Of a DNA stretch of 64,000 nucleotides, positions 11,726 to 22,472 are shown piece after piece. Numbering within the stretch: position 1 is the stretch's first letter; every line of letters starts with the position of its first letter. A model generated the notes under the pieces. The model was not told the DNA's origin. It saw only the letters and a program-made list of their open reading frames with translations, and ran no database searches. The position numbers and the translations under genes are program-made. The DNA comes from Lepidodermella squamata (Eukaryota > Gastrotricha), in contig JBLDXI010000013.1 in assembly GCA_047495785.1 (NCBI GenBank), positions 4,030,001 to 4,094,000 of the forward strand. Direction: 5' to 3'.

Positions 11726-14700
11726 TTAGATAGCCAGGACTTTCACAAAATTATTGACCAGCTCATCAATTTTAGCTGAATCCAAAGCAGCAGTTTTCTG
11801 CAAGAATGCAACAGCTTTCGCTTCGATCAATTCCCATTCATCACGACGCGATTTGAACTTATGGCGAAGAATTGCGACTCCAATCAGGGTCGCCAATACG
11901 ATGTCAGACAAGCCAGGCGCGGTTTGACCAGCCACAGTTTGCAATTCAGCTTTGTTTTTAGTTGCAGGTGAATTCAAGATGCTGGCAAACCCATCGCTGA
12001 GCAGCCAAGATCCATCCAATTTTTGAAGGCTGATGAACTGTTCCATGCTATCGCTTGATTCAGCTGTTGCCACCTCTCGCTCAAAGGACATTGCTATTTG
12101 GAAAAATGTAGATTTAAACGAATTCGGGAATTTTGCGGTAAAAAAATTAATTACATTTTCCCGCAACTGCACACCTGTCCAAACTCAGTGATTGTTGATC
12201 GAAGGATGCAGCTGAACGAGCGACGCATTGCGCTTGTTTCATTGGCGCGGCACACGGAACCGCCGCCGATCGCATCATCATTCTCGCACCGCCGAGAGCT
12301 TTACGCATGACAGCTGGCCTAGCAATGTCGATGAAACGCGGCTTTCCAGTGAAATCTTTGTTAACCTGACCAGTTGCAACGTCAACGGCGACCAGAGCCG
12401 TTTCACTGCACACAACCCCAGTTGCAACCGAAATTTCAGTTAGCCCGGTTTTATCATGGCCATGTTCAAGCTCTAGAATTCTCGCTTTTGCAGCCAAGCG
12501 ATGCAACGGCATTTCATCATCCGAGGCCGAATATTCATTTTCACCGATTTTTAGTGGCAATGTCTGGCTGAAATCAGCACCAGCAATTTTCGCCTCGAAT
12601 TTTGAATGACCTTCAACCGATTGGTTGCCGGATCGATGAAGCACTACGTACTGCATGATTGGCCTGCCTTGATAGGCAGCAGTTGGCGTGTTCTCCGGCA
12701 TTTTCGAGACAATTCTGCCGCCTATTGCAGCCCATGTTAGCTTGACGTCATCAGCAGCTGGGTTCGTCGATGCTTTCAGAAGTGAAATCACCTGTCCAGA
12801 AAAGAACATTGATCATTAATAAATTAACTCGAAAGCCTTGCGTCTATATAAGAATTTTGCTAAGAAATCGATTTTTTCGAATTTTTGGGAAAAACACTCC
12901 GAAAATGTCATTTTTTCTCGCATTCACTATTAAAATTCAGCTTTGTGCACTCAATCTATCGAAACGAAATTCTCATCAAAAATTGCTGTATCGACGAAAT
13001 CGCCAAAAATCGATATCAATATCGAACAAATCGATTTTTGGTGATTTTCGAATTATCGATGAGTGATGGACCTGATCTGGTTTCAAATTCGTTATCAGCG
13101 GTCCAGATTATTGTTAACCAGAAAATATCGACCGATCATGAGCAAAACTTAGGAATATACACCTCAATACACAACGGGGTGTAAATCGAGCACCATATGC
13201 ATGAAATATGTACATGTGTGTATTTGGCAGCCAATGTGTTAACGTCCAGAGTTCAGCCAACACGGAAAACAAAAGTAGGACAGGTTTGCTATGCGTTTCC
13301 ACGGAGCTCAAAAACACTTTTAATCATTGAGTCAAAATAGCTATTTATCGGAATAAAGTAGCCCAACACGGACTAGAACTTTAGAAGTTTTTCATAACTG
13401 GTGGATGCTAGCGAGGGTAGTTTTTCTAAAGCGATAAAATGATTGTAGTGCATTTTAAATTGTATTTTTAAGTGGTGGACGGCAATTAGTGCCGAAGTAA
13501 GTGATGTCAAGGAAAACATCGGCAAGGTTCCGATTTAGTTCAGCGAAACGCAGTGTCAGGAACAAAAAATGAAAGAATCAAAGTTTTTTGTGGCAAATTT
13601 GGTGTTACTATCTCTGGTAGGTAACGCCAACAGCCAACTAGGGATGCTCTCCTGCGGAACTTTGGTTCCACAATGGTCCCTGATAAATCACGCAGCGGAC
13701 ATATCTGCTTATTGGGACTATTATGCGATGGCTGGTCTGAATACAGCCGGCCAGCCAGCAAACACTACCCGCCTGACATCGGAAGGTGACATATGGCGTG
13801 AAACAGCGCTTTGGAACAAACAGGTTTGAGAATTTTCTTTAAATGTATCTTACTGCTTACTTATTCACATCACTATCAGCCGTTCATTACGGACGATTTT
13901 TACGTCGAAATTCTGGCTTACACAACATCGAACGACGGATATAATGGTGATGGGTTTATGGTATCAGTTTCAAAAAATTCCACTCTTGCCAGGCCGCCAG
14001 ACGGAAGTATAGTAAACTATTATAGATACGAAGTTGCTTTGCATCGGCTATTTTCAAGGTTCCTCTTTCGGGATGATTGAATCGTCATACCGGGGATTCG
14101 CCGCTCAATTTGTCTCATACACTTATACAATAGACCTGAGCGTTTATCAGACAGCAGGTAGTAAGACCCAACTGCTATACGAAGGGTTGAATTTGGAACC
14201 TTGGTTCATGGGCAGCTTTGTCATCCATAAATTACGAGTGCAAAACGGATCGTACATATCGGCAAGGCGCGAACAATTTTGATGAAATTAGGAATAAATG
14301 TCTCACTTTTTAGATAGCGATGTGCTTGCTAAACGGAACTTGTATTGGACCTTTTAACAGCAATTCACCTAAGAAGATCTCTAACCTATTCACGGGGCCA
14401 AAGATTCTTGGAATAAGTGGGCGCAGTGGAGAATACTCAGATACGCTCGACCTGTACTACGTAGCAGTGTACGACTGTGGACCGGGAACAACAACGACCA
14501 CCACCACCACCACATCTCAATCGAGTACCATTACATCGACCCCCACCACAACATCGACTACCCCTACAACGACAACCACTACAACGACAACCACTACCAC
14601 ACCCAGTACGAGTACTTCGACGACACCTACTACCCCTACCAAGACACCTACCACCCCAACTACTACAACCAGTACTACGACCACGACAACTAGCACCACC

Positions 14701-17700
14701 CCGACTACCCCAAGTACCACCACAAGCCCATCTACAACGGCTACTTCGACAACGGCAACTTCGACAACGGCTACTTCGACAACGACCCAACCCATTGGCT
14801 ACAAGATACCCCAGCCAGATACCCCATCTCTAGGCCTCCCCTACGCGTGGTCTAATGCTCCGGCGTATCTCGCACAGGAATCGTTCGATATAACAGATCC
14901 AACGGTAAATGCGACTGGTCAGCTGTCGATTCGAAAGTCAGCTCGAATAAATTCAACAGCTGGGGTTATGCTGAACGAGTATCAAAAAATAGACTACGGA
15001 TCAGCGGTTGTTGACAACGCTTTACCAGCTAGTTTGAGCTCAACACCCTTTCGCATTGAAATGGACGTAAGTTCGAAATATGCTGAAAATTCGACGGGTT
15101 TGTTCGTTTTCGGCATAGAAACCACTGATGCTAGCGTTGGTAAGTTATTGAATCGGCCGATATTGATCGAGCTATTTCGCATATTTCTTCAAGCCAATGA
15201 TTCTAACGGACGACCGGCGTCGATGAGCAACTACGACGGCCTGCATGTTTCGCTCCAAATCGGACAAGGAGGCATGTTGTACGTGACTTATGATGCAAAT
15301 GTAACAACGACAAGCACGCCATTACCGCTAACAAACGGCGGCTTTGGATCAGAACCAATTGGCATTTTTGACGCGTCAGGAAACGCACAATTCCGACTCA
15401 TCATTCAAAGTGTTGGCGATAAGGCAACGGTATATAATTGCCATCAATTTTTCAGGTTATAATGTGCCAATCGGATTTTCAAGGTTGCAATAGCTCGAAT
15501 TTCTGATGATGGCTCAAATTCAAACCCAATAATATTGCTTGATAACGTCGATATTCACGGTTTAAGTGCAAATCAAATCGCAAGCGGAAACGCCAAAATT
15601 CGGTTGTATGGTCTCAACGGAACAAGCGGGGACACTACGGTGAAAAACATGCGTGTATGGGCACTGCAAGCATCTGCGACCACAACTGGGCTGCCTACAA
15701 CCGCAGCATTGAGGACCTATGACTTCGGCACGAACGGCTCCGATTTTGGAGTTATTCCCAATCTGATCGATGGCAATGTGATTCCGCTGATTACGATCGA
15801 TGACTTGACACCTTGTTCCTTCCTCGATCCCATGAACAGGTAAGAGAAAGTTCTAGTGATTTCCGTATCGGAACGACTAAATTACCATGTAATGATTCTA
15901 TGTCGAAAAAATGTCATGATTATGGGATGAAGCCTGATTTTTATTTCAGCCATCCAAAAATTTTGAGGTCGTCAGTTTTAGAGTTTTGAAGCGATTTTTC
16001 CAGGGGAAAAATTCAGTCTTTTTAGCATATCTATCTGCCCCTCGTGTTTTAATCACCAGTTCGACAGGTTGTTCCATTATAAAATAGAATCCAATACCCC
16101 TTCTCATATTCTCATTATGGTTTTCAGGGCTCCGGATTTCGGCACGAAACTCTACATCACCATGGAATTAGATAGGTTGGAGTCTATCGACGTGAAATCA
16201 CGGCAGATTCTGGTCAGCGCAAAGCTTACTGTTCAGTGGATTGTACGCAGCTGCTCGAGAGAAGAGACAGCGCCCGATGTGAACGAAGCAGATCGCGTTT
16301 ACACGGTAGAACGCAATCAGGTGTGGATTCCAGGCATGCGATTCGCAAACACTTCAGTCGACGTCTACCTGGAGAATGGCTACAAAGATCAAACGCAAAT
16401 CGTCTTCTATCCGACAACACCGAATCGCACGCTATTTTTCCACTGGATTCGATACGGTGTCATCAAATCGACATGCGGCTTGAAACTCCGCAAGTATCCC
16501 TTCGACTCGCAGCAATGCGATTTTACGTTCATACTCGATGAGGCTGATAGATTCGTGAATTTCGGCGGGACCAAGCTGAGCTTCGATGAGTCGTTCCATA
16601 ACGAACTCTGGTGGCTAGATTCAGCCGTCTCCGCCTCAGGCCTCACCGCTTCGCCATTAAGGCGGAATGCCACGTCAGGCTACGCTCGCTTCACAGTGGG
16701 GTTCACGCGAGACCCAAAGCCTGTCATCATAAACAAAATGGCGCCCTGTGCCATTCTTACAGCACTTGTATTCGGGTCTCTCATCTTCGAGCCCGGAGTT
16801 CCCGACCGACCCGCCTTCACAGGGACGATCCTGCTCAGCCTGATAGTCACACAGGCTGATGTTCTCCAAGAGATCCCCGATACAACGGAGTCAGTGCTGT
16901 TAGCTGAGTACATATTGATTCTATGTGGTCTGACGGGCGCCTTGACGCTCTATGAAGCCGCTATGTTAGTGGCGACCTCTCGCCTTCCGTTCCTAATTGA
17001 CGATAATGGAAGGTTTGCTGTCATGAAAACAACAATGAGCTACGCCCGCGCGTTCGATGCCTCGGCATTCCTCATCCTTTTAGACGGATTTATCATTCTG
17101 AATGTCTACGCTTTCTTCGTTGTCTCGTAGCTGCCCGATCGATTGCGAAATAACGCACCGGCAGAACACTATTGACAGTTTTGCCTTCGATAATGCAACT
17201 CCAAAATTTGAAAAGCTTTGTTGTAATCGTTAAAAAACAGCCAGTGTTGTGCAGTATATTAAAAAAATTAAAAAAATTGCGAAAACTTTGAGCGAGGACA
17301 CCATTATGACAATCAAGCTATTGACCTTGAGTATAAATCAATATAATCCGATCAAAGTTGTTGAGCAAGTTTAGGGAAGCCAACTTCGATTCGATTTGAC
17401 ACCATTTTCAAACAACCCAAACTAAAAATGATCAACGTAGCTTTGGATTTTTGCAACTCTCGATCAAGTTCTTTTCATAATGCCTGATGTGCCGCTAGGT
17501 GAATTTTGAGTGAATTTTTCAAAGCCTAATGTGATTAACGGTTATGCAATCCGACTTGGCGGTGTCATTTTTCATCTTTTCCACGTTTTTTCCACGATTG
17601 CACTCGGCTGCTGAATCGAAAACGCCGAGATTCAAGACTTGACCTTCAGGTTCATAAGCATGGGCTATTATTGAGGACGCGCTTCAAGTTAAATGCATCA

Positions 17701-19303
17701 CTATAAAGATAATAGTCGTCTTAGGAGATAAATTCGTTTACTTTAATTCAGTTTAAAAAAAATCCACCCGCTAAAATGTGTTAATAATTGTTTCCAATTT
17801 TTCTTAATGTTTTCCCTGCGGAAGCCGTTGTGAGATACTGTATCGATATCGAACACGATACCAGATAAGAAGATCTCAAAAATCACGAATTTTCACCCAG
17901 AAAATGAAATAATATCTTACCTTAGCTTGAAGACGATCGTTTGAATTGCGAACAAACTCAGACAGGCCACCAGAGACCCGAGCCAGGCCATTAACCAACG
18001 CCGTACTAGCACCTTCGCCGATTCCAATCGCAAAAACTCGCGAATTGGCCGAATTTTTAGCCGCTAGACTAACAACCTGGTCCGTATTTCCAACTTCGCC
18101 GTCCGTCAGCAGCACAATAAAACGCCTCGATGCGGTAACAGGCTGGTTGTAGACGAACTCCAATGGCCGGTAGATTTCAGTCCCGCCCATGTTAGCCGAC
18201 ATTTCGCGAGCATGCTGCAGCGCCTTTTCAACAGTATCATCGGTGTAGTTAACCGATGCCGGGTTCAGCGCGGCGTAATTTGATCCGAATCCGATGATGT
18301 TGAATTTGCACGAACTTGGCAGGCTTTTCATAAATAGAATCAACGCGCTTTTCGCGTCTTCAATTTTCGAACCATTCATAGATCCGGAGCGATCGACAAT
18401 AAACCAATATTCATCATTTTTGCTACTCTGATTACCGGAATTATTCGCAGTCGATTCAGGTTCAAACCACGCGCAAGCTACGTCGTAAGATAGCCAGTCG
18501 GATTTACCAGCATCGGATCGGCCAGGTTCAACGAAAATCATCGGCTTAAAAGGTTCAGCTGGCACGATTCGAAGGCCAAATTCATGGTCGGGAACAAAGT
18601 CTCCGGTCAATTGAACCGAAGCGCTCACATTTTCTGCATCGAATTCTACCTTAATGTTGTCTTTTGCCTCGTTTATCGCCTTGATTTCCGTGATTTTAGA
18701 GGTTCGCCCTAAATTCACTTTCGCATCGAATGTCATGGTATAGGTGATGCGAGACATGGAAACATATGGCACTTTTCCATGGAAATATTCTTTCATTTTT
18801 TCCGGGTCTGAACTCATCTCAGCCGGTACATAGCGCGGGTTTAGGACTGATGGCAGTGAAAAGCTGAGACATCCATCAGAATCGCGGTCGATTGGCTGAA
18901 CATAACCGATCGTTACTTTGGCCGTTCCTTTTGATAGTAAATTTCCGAGCATTACACGGAAAACGTCCGGAGTTCCCGCTTGGCTTTCAAGCAAAGTAGC
19001 CGCATTTCCTGACTCTACAGCATCTTTGTACACCGCCTCGGCCTCTTTTCGCGGGCGGCATTCAGCTCGCAGCTTTTTACCGCCAATATCGGCTTCAAGT
19101 CGGTAGATAGCGGCCGTGTCAGATAGTGGGAAAACGTATTGACATTCGATTGTTTCTTCCAGGGTGTTTTCGTACTCCAGCTCAGCTGTCACGCCAACAG
19201 ACCAACCTCGAACATCGGCGTGAACGGCGATTTTTTTCAAGGGAATAGGAACGGGACCTTGCTTTAGTCGACATATCAAGCCACAATACCTTACTTCGGC
19301 CAT
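11726..19303 (-). CDS. VIT + VWA domain protein A (VWA5A-like), host of a nested gene
   Basis: About 775-785 residues. Exon 1 (19303-17921, 461 codons) holds the VIT domain (residues ~15-145, ECQYVFPLSD, ECRPRKEAE) and a VWA domain whose MIDAS is DRSGS at 304-308, with LLTDGEVGN further on. It ends at DRLQAK. Exon 2 starts at 12791 with VISLLKASTNPAADD, exactly continuing the sequence seen unbroken in genes B-D. The intron is therefore about 5.1 kb and contains an entire plus-strand gene. Exon 3 ends at 11726. The exon 2/3 junction is unclear: a donor at 12175 with acceptor before 12053, or a donor at 12185 with acceptor before 12093, both keep the frame. The ATG at 19303 was chosen by alignment with gene C. 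Family members are intracellular or secreted; no signal peptide is seen here. The molecular role is unknown. Confidence 0.85.
12792..13568. other. Intron of VIT/VWA gene A, left of the nested gene
   Basis: This is intronic for gene A and upstream of the nested plus-strand gene, so it should hold the nested gene's promoter and 5' UTR. I see no clear coding segment or TATA box. Confidence 0.4.
13569..17130 (+). CDS. Chimeric Cys-loop ligand-gated ion channel with two ectodomain repeats and mucin linker
   Basis: Predicted 1001 residues from exons 13569-13823, 13880-14006, 14059-14261, 14314-15139, 15194-15429, 15484-15839 and 16128-17130; every phase matches. It begins with a signal peptide (FFVANLVLLSLVGNANS). 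A first beta-rich, lectin-like repeat (~25-250) is followed by a ~100-residue Thr/Ser/Pro linker and a second homologous repeat (~365-645). The pentameric receptor module (~650-1001) follows. Its Cys-loop runs from Cys784 to Cys798 and contains YPFDSQQC. M1 is near 872-888, M2 near 895-914, M3 near 923-950 and M4 near 977-1000. The M3-M4 loop is only ~25 residues. Loop C lacks the vicinal Cys pair of nAChR alpha subunits, and M2 lacks the PAR motif of anion channels, so ion and ligand are open. The intron 14262-14313 needs a GC donor. The gene lies entirely within an intron of gene A on the other strand. Confidence 0.8.
14488..14790 (+). repeat. Coding Thr-rich (ACN) repeat tract
   Basis: About 100 consecutive codons of the nested channel gene are dominated by ACN (Thr) with interspersed Ser and Pro, ending in repeated units encoding TATST. 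Such tracts are normally heavily O-glycosylated stalks. The antisense open frames here (Gly/Cys/Arg- or Val-rich) are composition artefacts. Confidence 0.8.
17131..17920. other. Intron of VIT/VWA gene A, right of the nested gene
   Basis: Holds the 3' UTR of the nested channel gene and the start of gene A's intron (donor GTAAGA at 17920-17915 on the minus strand). No other coding signal is seen. Confidence 0.4.
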
Positions 19304-19607
19304 TTTGGTAGAAAAATATATAATAAATCTATAGAAAATAGACGAAAATATGCGTTTTAATCCAATCAAATTGGCGAAGAATTGGCTTTTTAGCTATTAA
19401 GAAATCCACAATCAAATGCGCGTAGTAAAATATTCAGCAATCAAATTGCTTTTTTTGTCAAATTAAAAAAATCGAATTGAGGCTGAATTTGTACAAATTT
19501 CTTGAAAAGAAATCCTCAATCTTGAAGGGATGTAATTGCATATTTGAACTAAATTGCATCCCTAAGAACCCCAATAAAACCAGTTTGCAAGCTAACGCAA
19601 GCCTTGA

Positions 19608-22216
19608 TCACTTTAAAGAATCCAGTAGGTTAGAAATTGCGGCTTGCAATTTTTCGATTGCATCGAGATCTTTCAAGGTTTTTAAGGCTTTGCGTTCCAG
19701 CAACACCCATTCACATCGACGCGACAGAAATCTGCGGTGAAAAGTGACCAGAGCTAAGGATGTGGCTAGTTGCTCGTCATCCAGCCCAGTTAAAAGTGCA
19801 TTGTCCAGCTTATTTTTCAAATCACCTGTTGATTTAATTTTACTTGACGAGCAAATTGAGACCAATTCATCGCTTATAGCCCAGCTACCCGATAGACTTT
19901 GACTAGCTACGAGCCTGTCGAAATCGTCAGGCGGTGCTCTTGGAGTGATGTTCGTTGACTCACATGCACTGTCAGATTCCTCCGCTAGCTGACTTTTGAA
20001 TTGCAACTGATTTTTAACGATTTTCCGAATAAACTCAGTATGAACTGGTTCTCGTGGATTTTCGGTATCGACGGCAACAAAACTCGTGTATGAACTCAAA
20101 ATTCCAGTCGAAAGGGATATGGCCGTCAATTTCGCCTCTATTTCCTTCCACTCGGCCTCGGATTCAGCGAAAAATAGGTCGAATTCTAGGTCGAGAATGT
20201 GCGATTTTGCAGCTAATCGGTGCAAGGGCATAATACAATCATCTCCTAGAAAATAATAATTACGCATAAAAATCATGAATTCATTAGAAAAATATAATTA
20301 AGAGCGAAAACATATGGATTTGTTGATAAAAAAAATCGAACCACCTGTCAAACTGGTCTTTGTTGCAAAAGCACGTTTAATTTTGCGAGATCTTGATATC
20401 CTTACCTTCATTGGTGCACATTGGAATTGAGAAATCAAGCTGCTGGGACAGCTCCGAAGTTTCTAGAACCACTTTTCCCTCACAATTAATTTCAAATTTC
20501 CTGTCGATAACGGCATATTCCATGACAGGTTGCCTGAAATGCGTAGATTTTATACTCTCGTGCGGAACTTTCGATACAAGTTTAGCACGGGGGAAACTCC
20601 ATTCCAGTGAAACATTGTCGATTCTAGGTCCGATCGCTGTTTCTAACAGAGAAATGACTTTCCCTCTCAGATTATCACCAGGACTTCGTACAAATTCAGC
20701 TACGCCATTTGTAGCCCGGGCGACGCCGTCGATCAAAGCCGTACTAGCTCCTTCGCCTATGCCAATCGAATAAATCTGGCTAGTTGATTGTAACTGCCGG
20801 GCGATGTCGACGACCTCGGGTAAATTTTCGACCTCGCCATCAGTTAGCAAGAAAATCGACCGGCGCGCACCACCCTCCGGAGCCGGTTGCTTGCTGTGGA
20901 TGAAGCGGAGCGGGAATACTATCTGAGTACCGGTATAGTTCGCTTCCATCGTTTCAGCATAAGCCAGAGCTTTTTCCAAGGTTTTTTCGGTGTATTCTTC
21001 GCTGGAAATGAAAATAAAAATTTCAAATTTCGAAAAAAACGTCAAGAAATTTGAACCACGTCTAGTTCTACTTTCGACCTACTTCGTCTATATCGATGTT
21101 GAGCCTCGAAAAGGCTCAATTAGATTGTAAACGAAAACTCACGCATGTCTGAATAGAAAGTCGAACTGATATCCGAAGCCAACTACGTTGAATTTGCAGC
21201 CGAGTGGCAGGCTTTTGAGGAATAAAATCAACGCAGCGCGGGCCGATTCCATCCGCTCACCTTGCATCGACGGCGATCGATCGACAACAAACCAGAATTC
21301 ATCCCCGTTTACCGAATCGGGGTAGTCGAATTGAGACCGAGGCTCAAACCAAGCACATGCAACGTCGAAATCAAGCCAACTGCGGTCTTTTCGCACAACT
21401 TGTGATAGAAAGAACTTCCTTTTCGCAGCCAGGCCGGGTTCGACAAATAACATCGGTTTAAAGGGCTCGATAGGCATAATTTGAATAACAAGGTCGCGCG
21501 AAGTCAAGATTTCGCCTTCAGAAACAATTTTAGCCTCTGTTTTTGCCTCATTGAACTCAATGTTAACCGGGCAAAATTTTGATTCAATTTTTGAAATTGG
21601 CATTTGCGGTCCCAATGTAATTCGACCAAGAAACGAGCTGGCTGGGTTAGCTCGAGACGAGATTACCTTCTCGCTTTCATATTCGCAAGAGCCATATCTT
21701 TGATTTATAATTTGGGGTATATTCAGGGTGAAAGAACCATCTGATTCCCGCTCCAGCTGTTGGACGAACCCGAAAGTCACCATTGCCTCGCCCCCAGCAG
21801 GTAAATTTCCAAGCAAAACTTGAAAAACGTCCATATTCGAACCGTAATTACTCATTAAGGCGGCGAATTTTCCGCTATCAATGCCATCTCTGGAAAAAAT
21901 TGTTGGAAATTTTTCGATTTAAAATAACGAAGGCGTACTTGTAGATTTGCTCGGCCTCTCGCCGAGACCTGCAAACAGCTTTCAATTTTACCCCATCGAT
22001 TTCAGCTTCAAATCGGTAAACAGCAGCATGAATTGACAGCGGAAGGATGAACCAACATTCGGCTGCTTCTGGAAAGTTACTCAGATAAGCCAATTTACAA
22101 ACAACACCAGCCGCAATGCCCTGAACATCCACCTTGAAATCAATGGATTTCAACGGAAACTCCACTATCGAAGATTCTCGAACGCAAACAAGCCCAGGGC
22201 CAGCAAAATCTCCCAT
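19608..22216 (-). CDS. VIT + VWA domain protein B
   Basis: Predicted 752 residues from minus-strand exons 22216-21939, 21889-21143, 21001-20406 and 20245-19608. It is the most divergent of the four. The VIT half has WFILPLSIHAAVYRFEAEID and CRSRREAEQIYK. The VWA half has VDRSPSMQG, so the MIDAS is D-x-S-x-S with Pro replacing the usual Gly, and LLTDGEVEN later. The conserved MPLHRLAAK segment begins the last exon. The C-terminal module (GSWAISDELV, CEWVLLERKA) matches A, C and D. It has a private first intron inside the VIT domain and shares two introns with D. Gene A starts 305 nt downstream in the same direction. Function is inferred only at family level (metal-dependent protein binding by VWA). 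Confidence 0.85.
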
Positions 22217-22472
22217 GTTATCCCTCTTTATTTTGCTATAATTTCTAAAATAAATGAAAAATGCAGCATTTCATGGAGAAAATATTATTAGCATCAGTCA
22301 AAATTGTGCATGAAGGCTCGAATATATTTAATCGCAAGCATCAAGAACTTTTCCAATAATGTAACAAATAAATTTTACAACATCACCAAGTTATAACAGG
22401 AATTAAGCTTGAAGCTTGAAATTTTAGAAAAAATCAATTTTCGTTTGTGTCACAAATTTTTGTTCGTTTTTT

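Noticed and set aside
12147-12180. Reading VIT/VWA gene A as ending in AVAGKCN at 12147
   Set aside because: The frame runs past a likely donor (AG/GTGTGC at 12175) and the C-terminal module found in B-D lies in the next exon.
11726-12791. Treating the right-hand VWA-like exons as an N-terminally truncated pseudogene
   Set aside because: They complete gene A in phase from DRLQAK, and no disabling change is seen.
14437-14795. Long antisense open frames rich in Gly/Cys/Arg or Val across the Thr-rich tract
   Set aside because: They are frame shadows of the ACN repeat and have no start context, splice support or family resemblance.
19304-19369. Upstream extension of VIT/VWA gene A by 22 residues
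   Set aside because: Gene C aligns from the ATG at 19303, and the extra residues are AT-rich and hydrophobic without being conserved.
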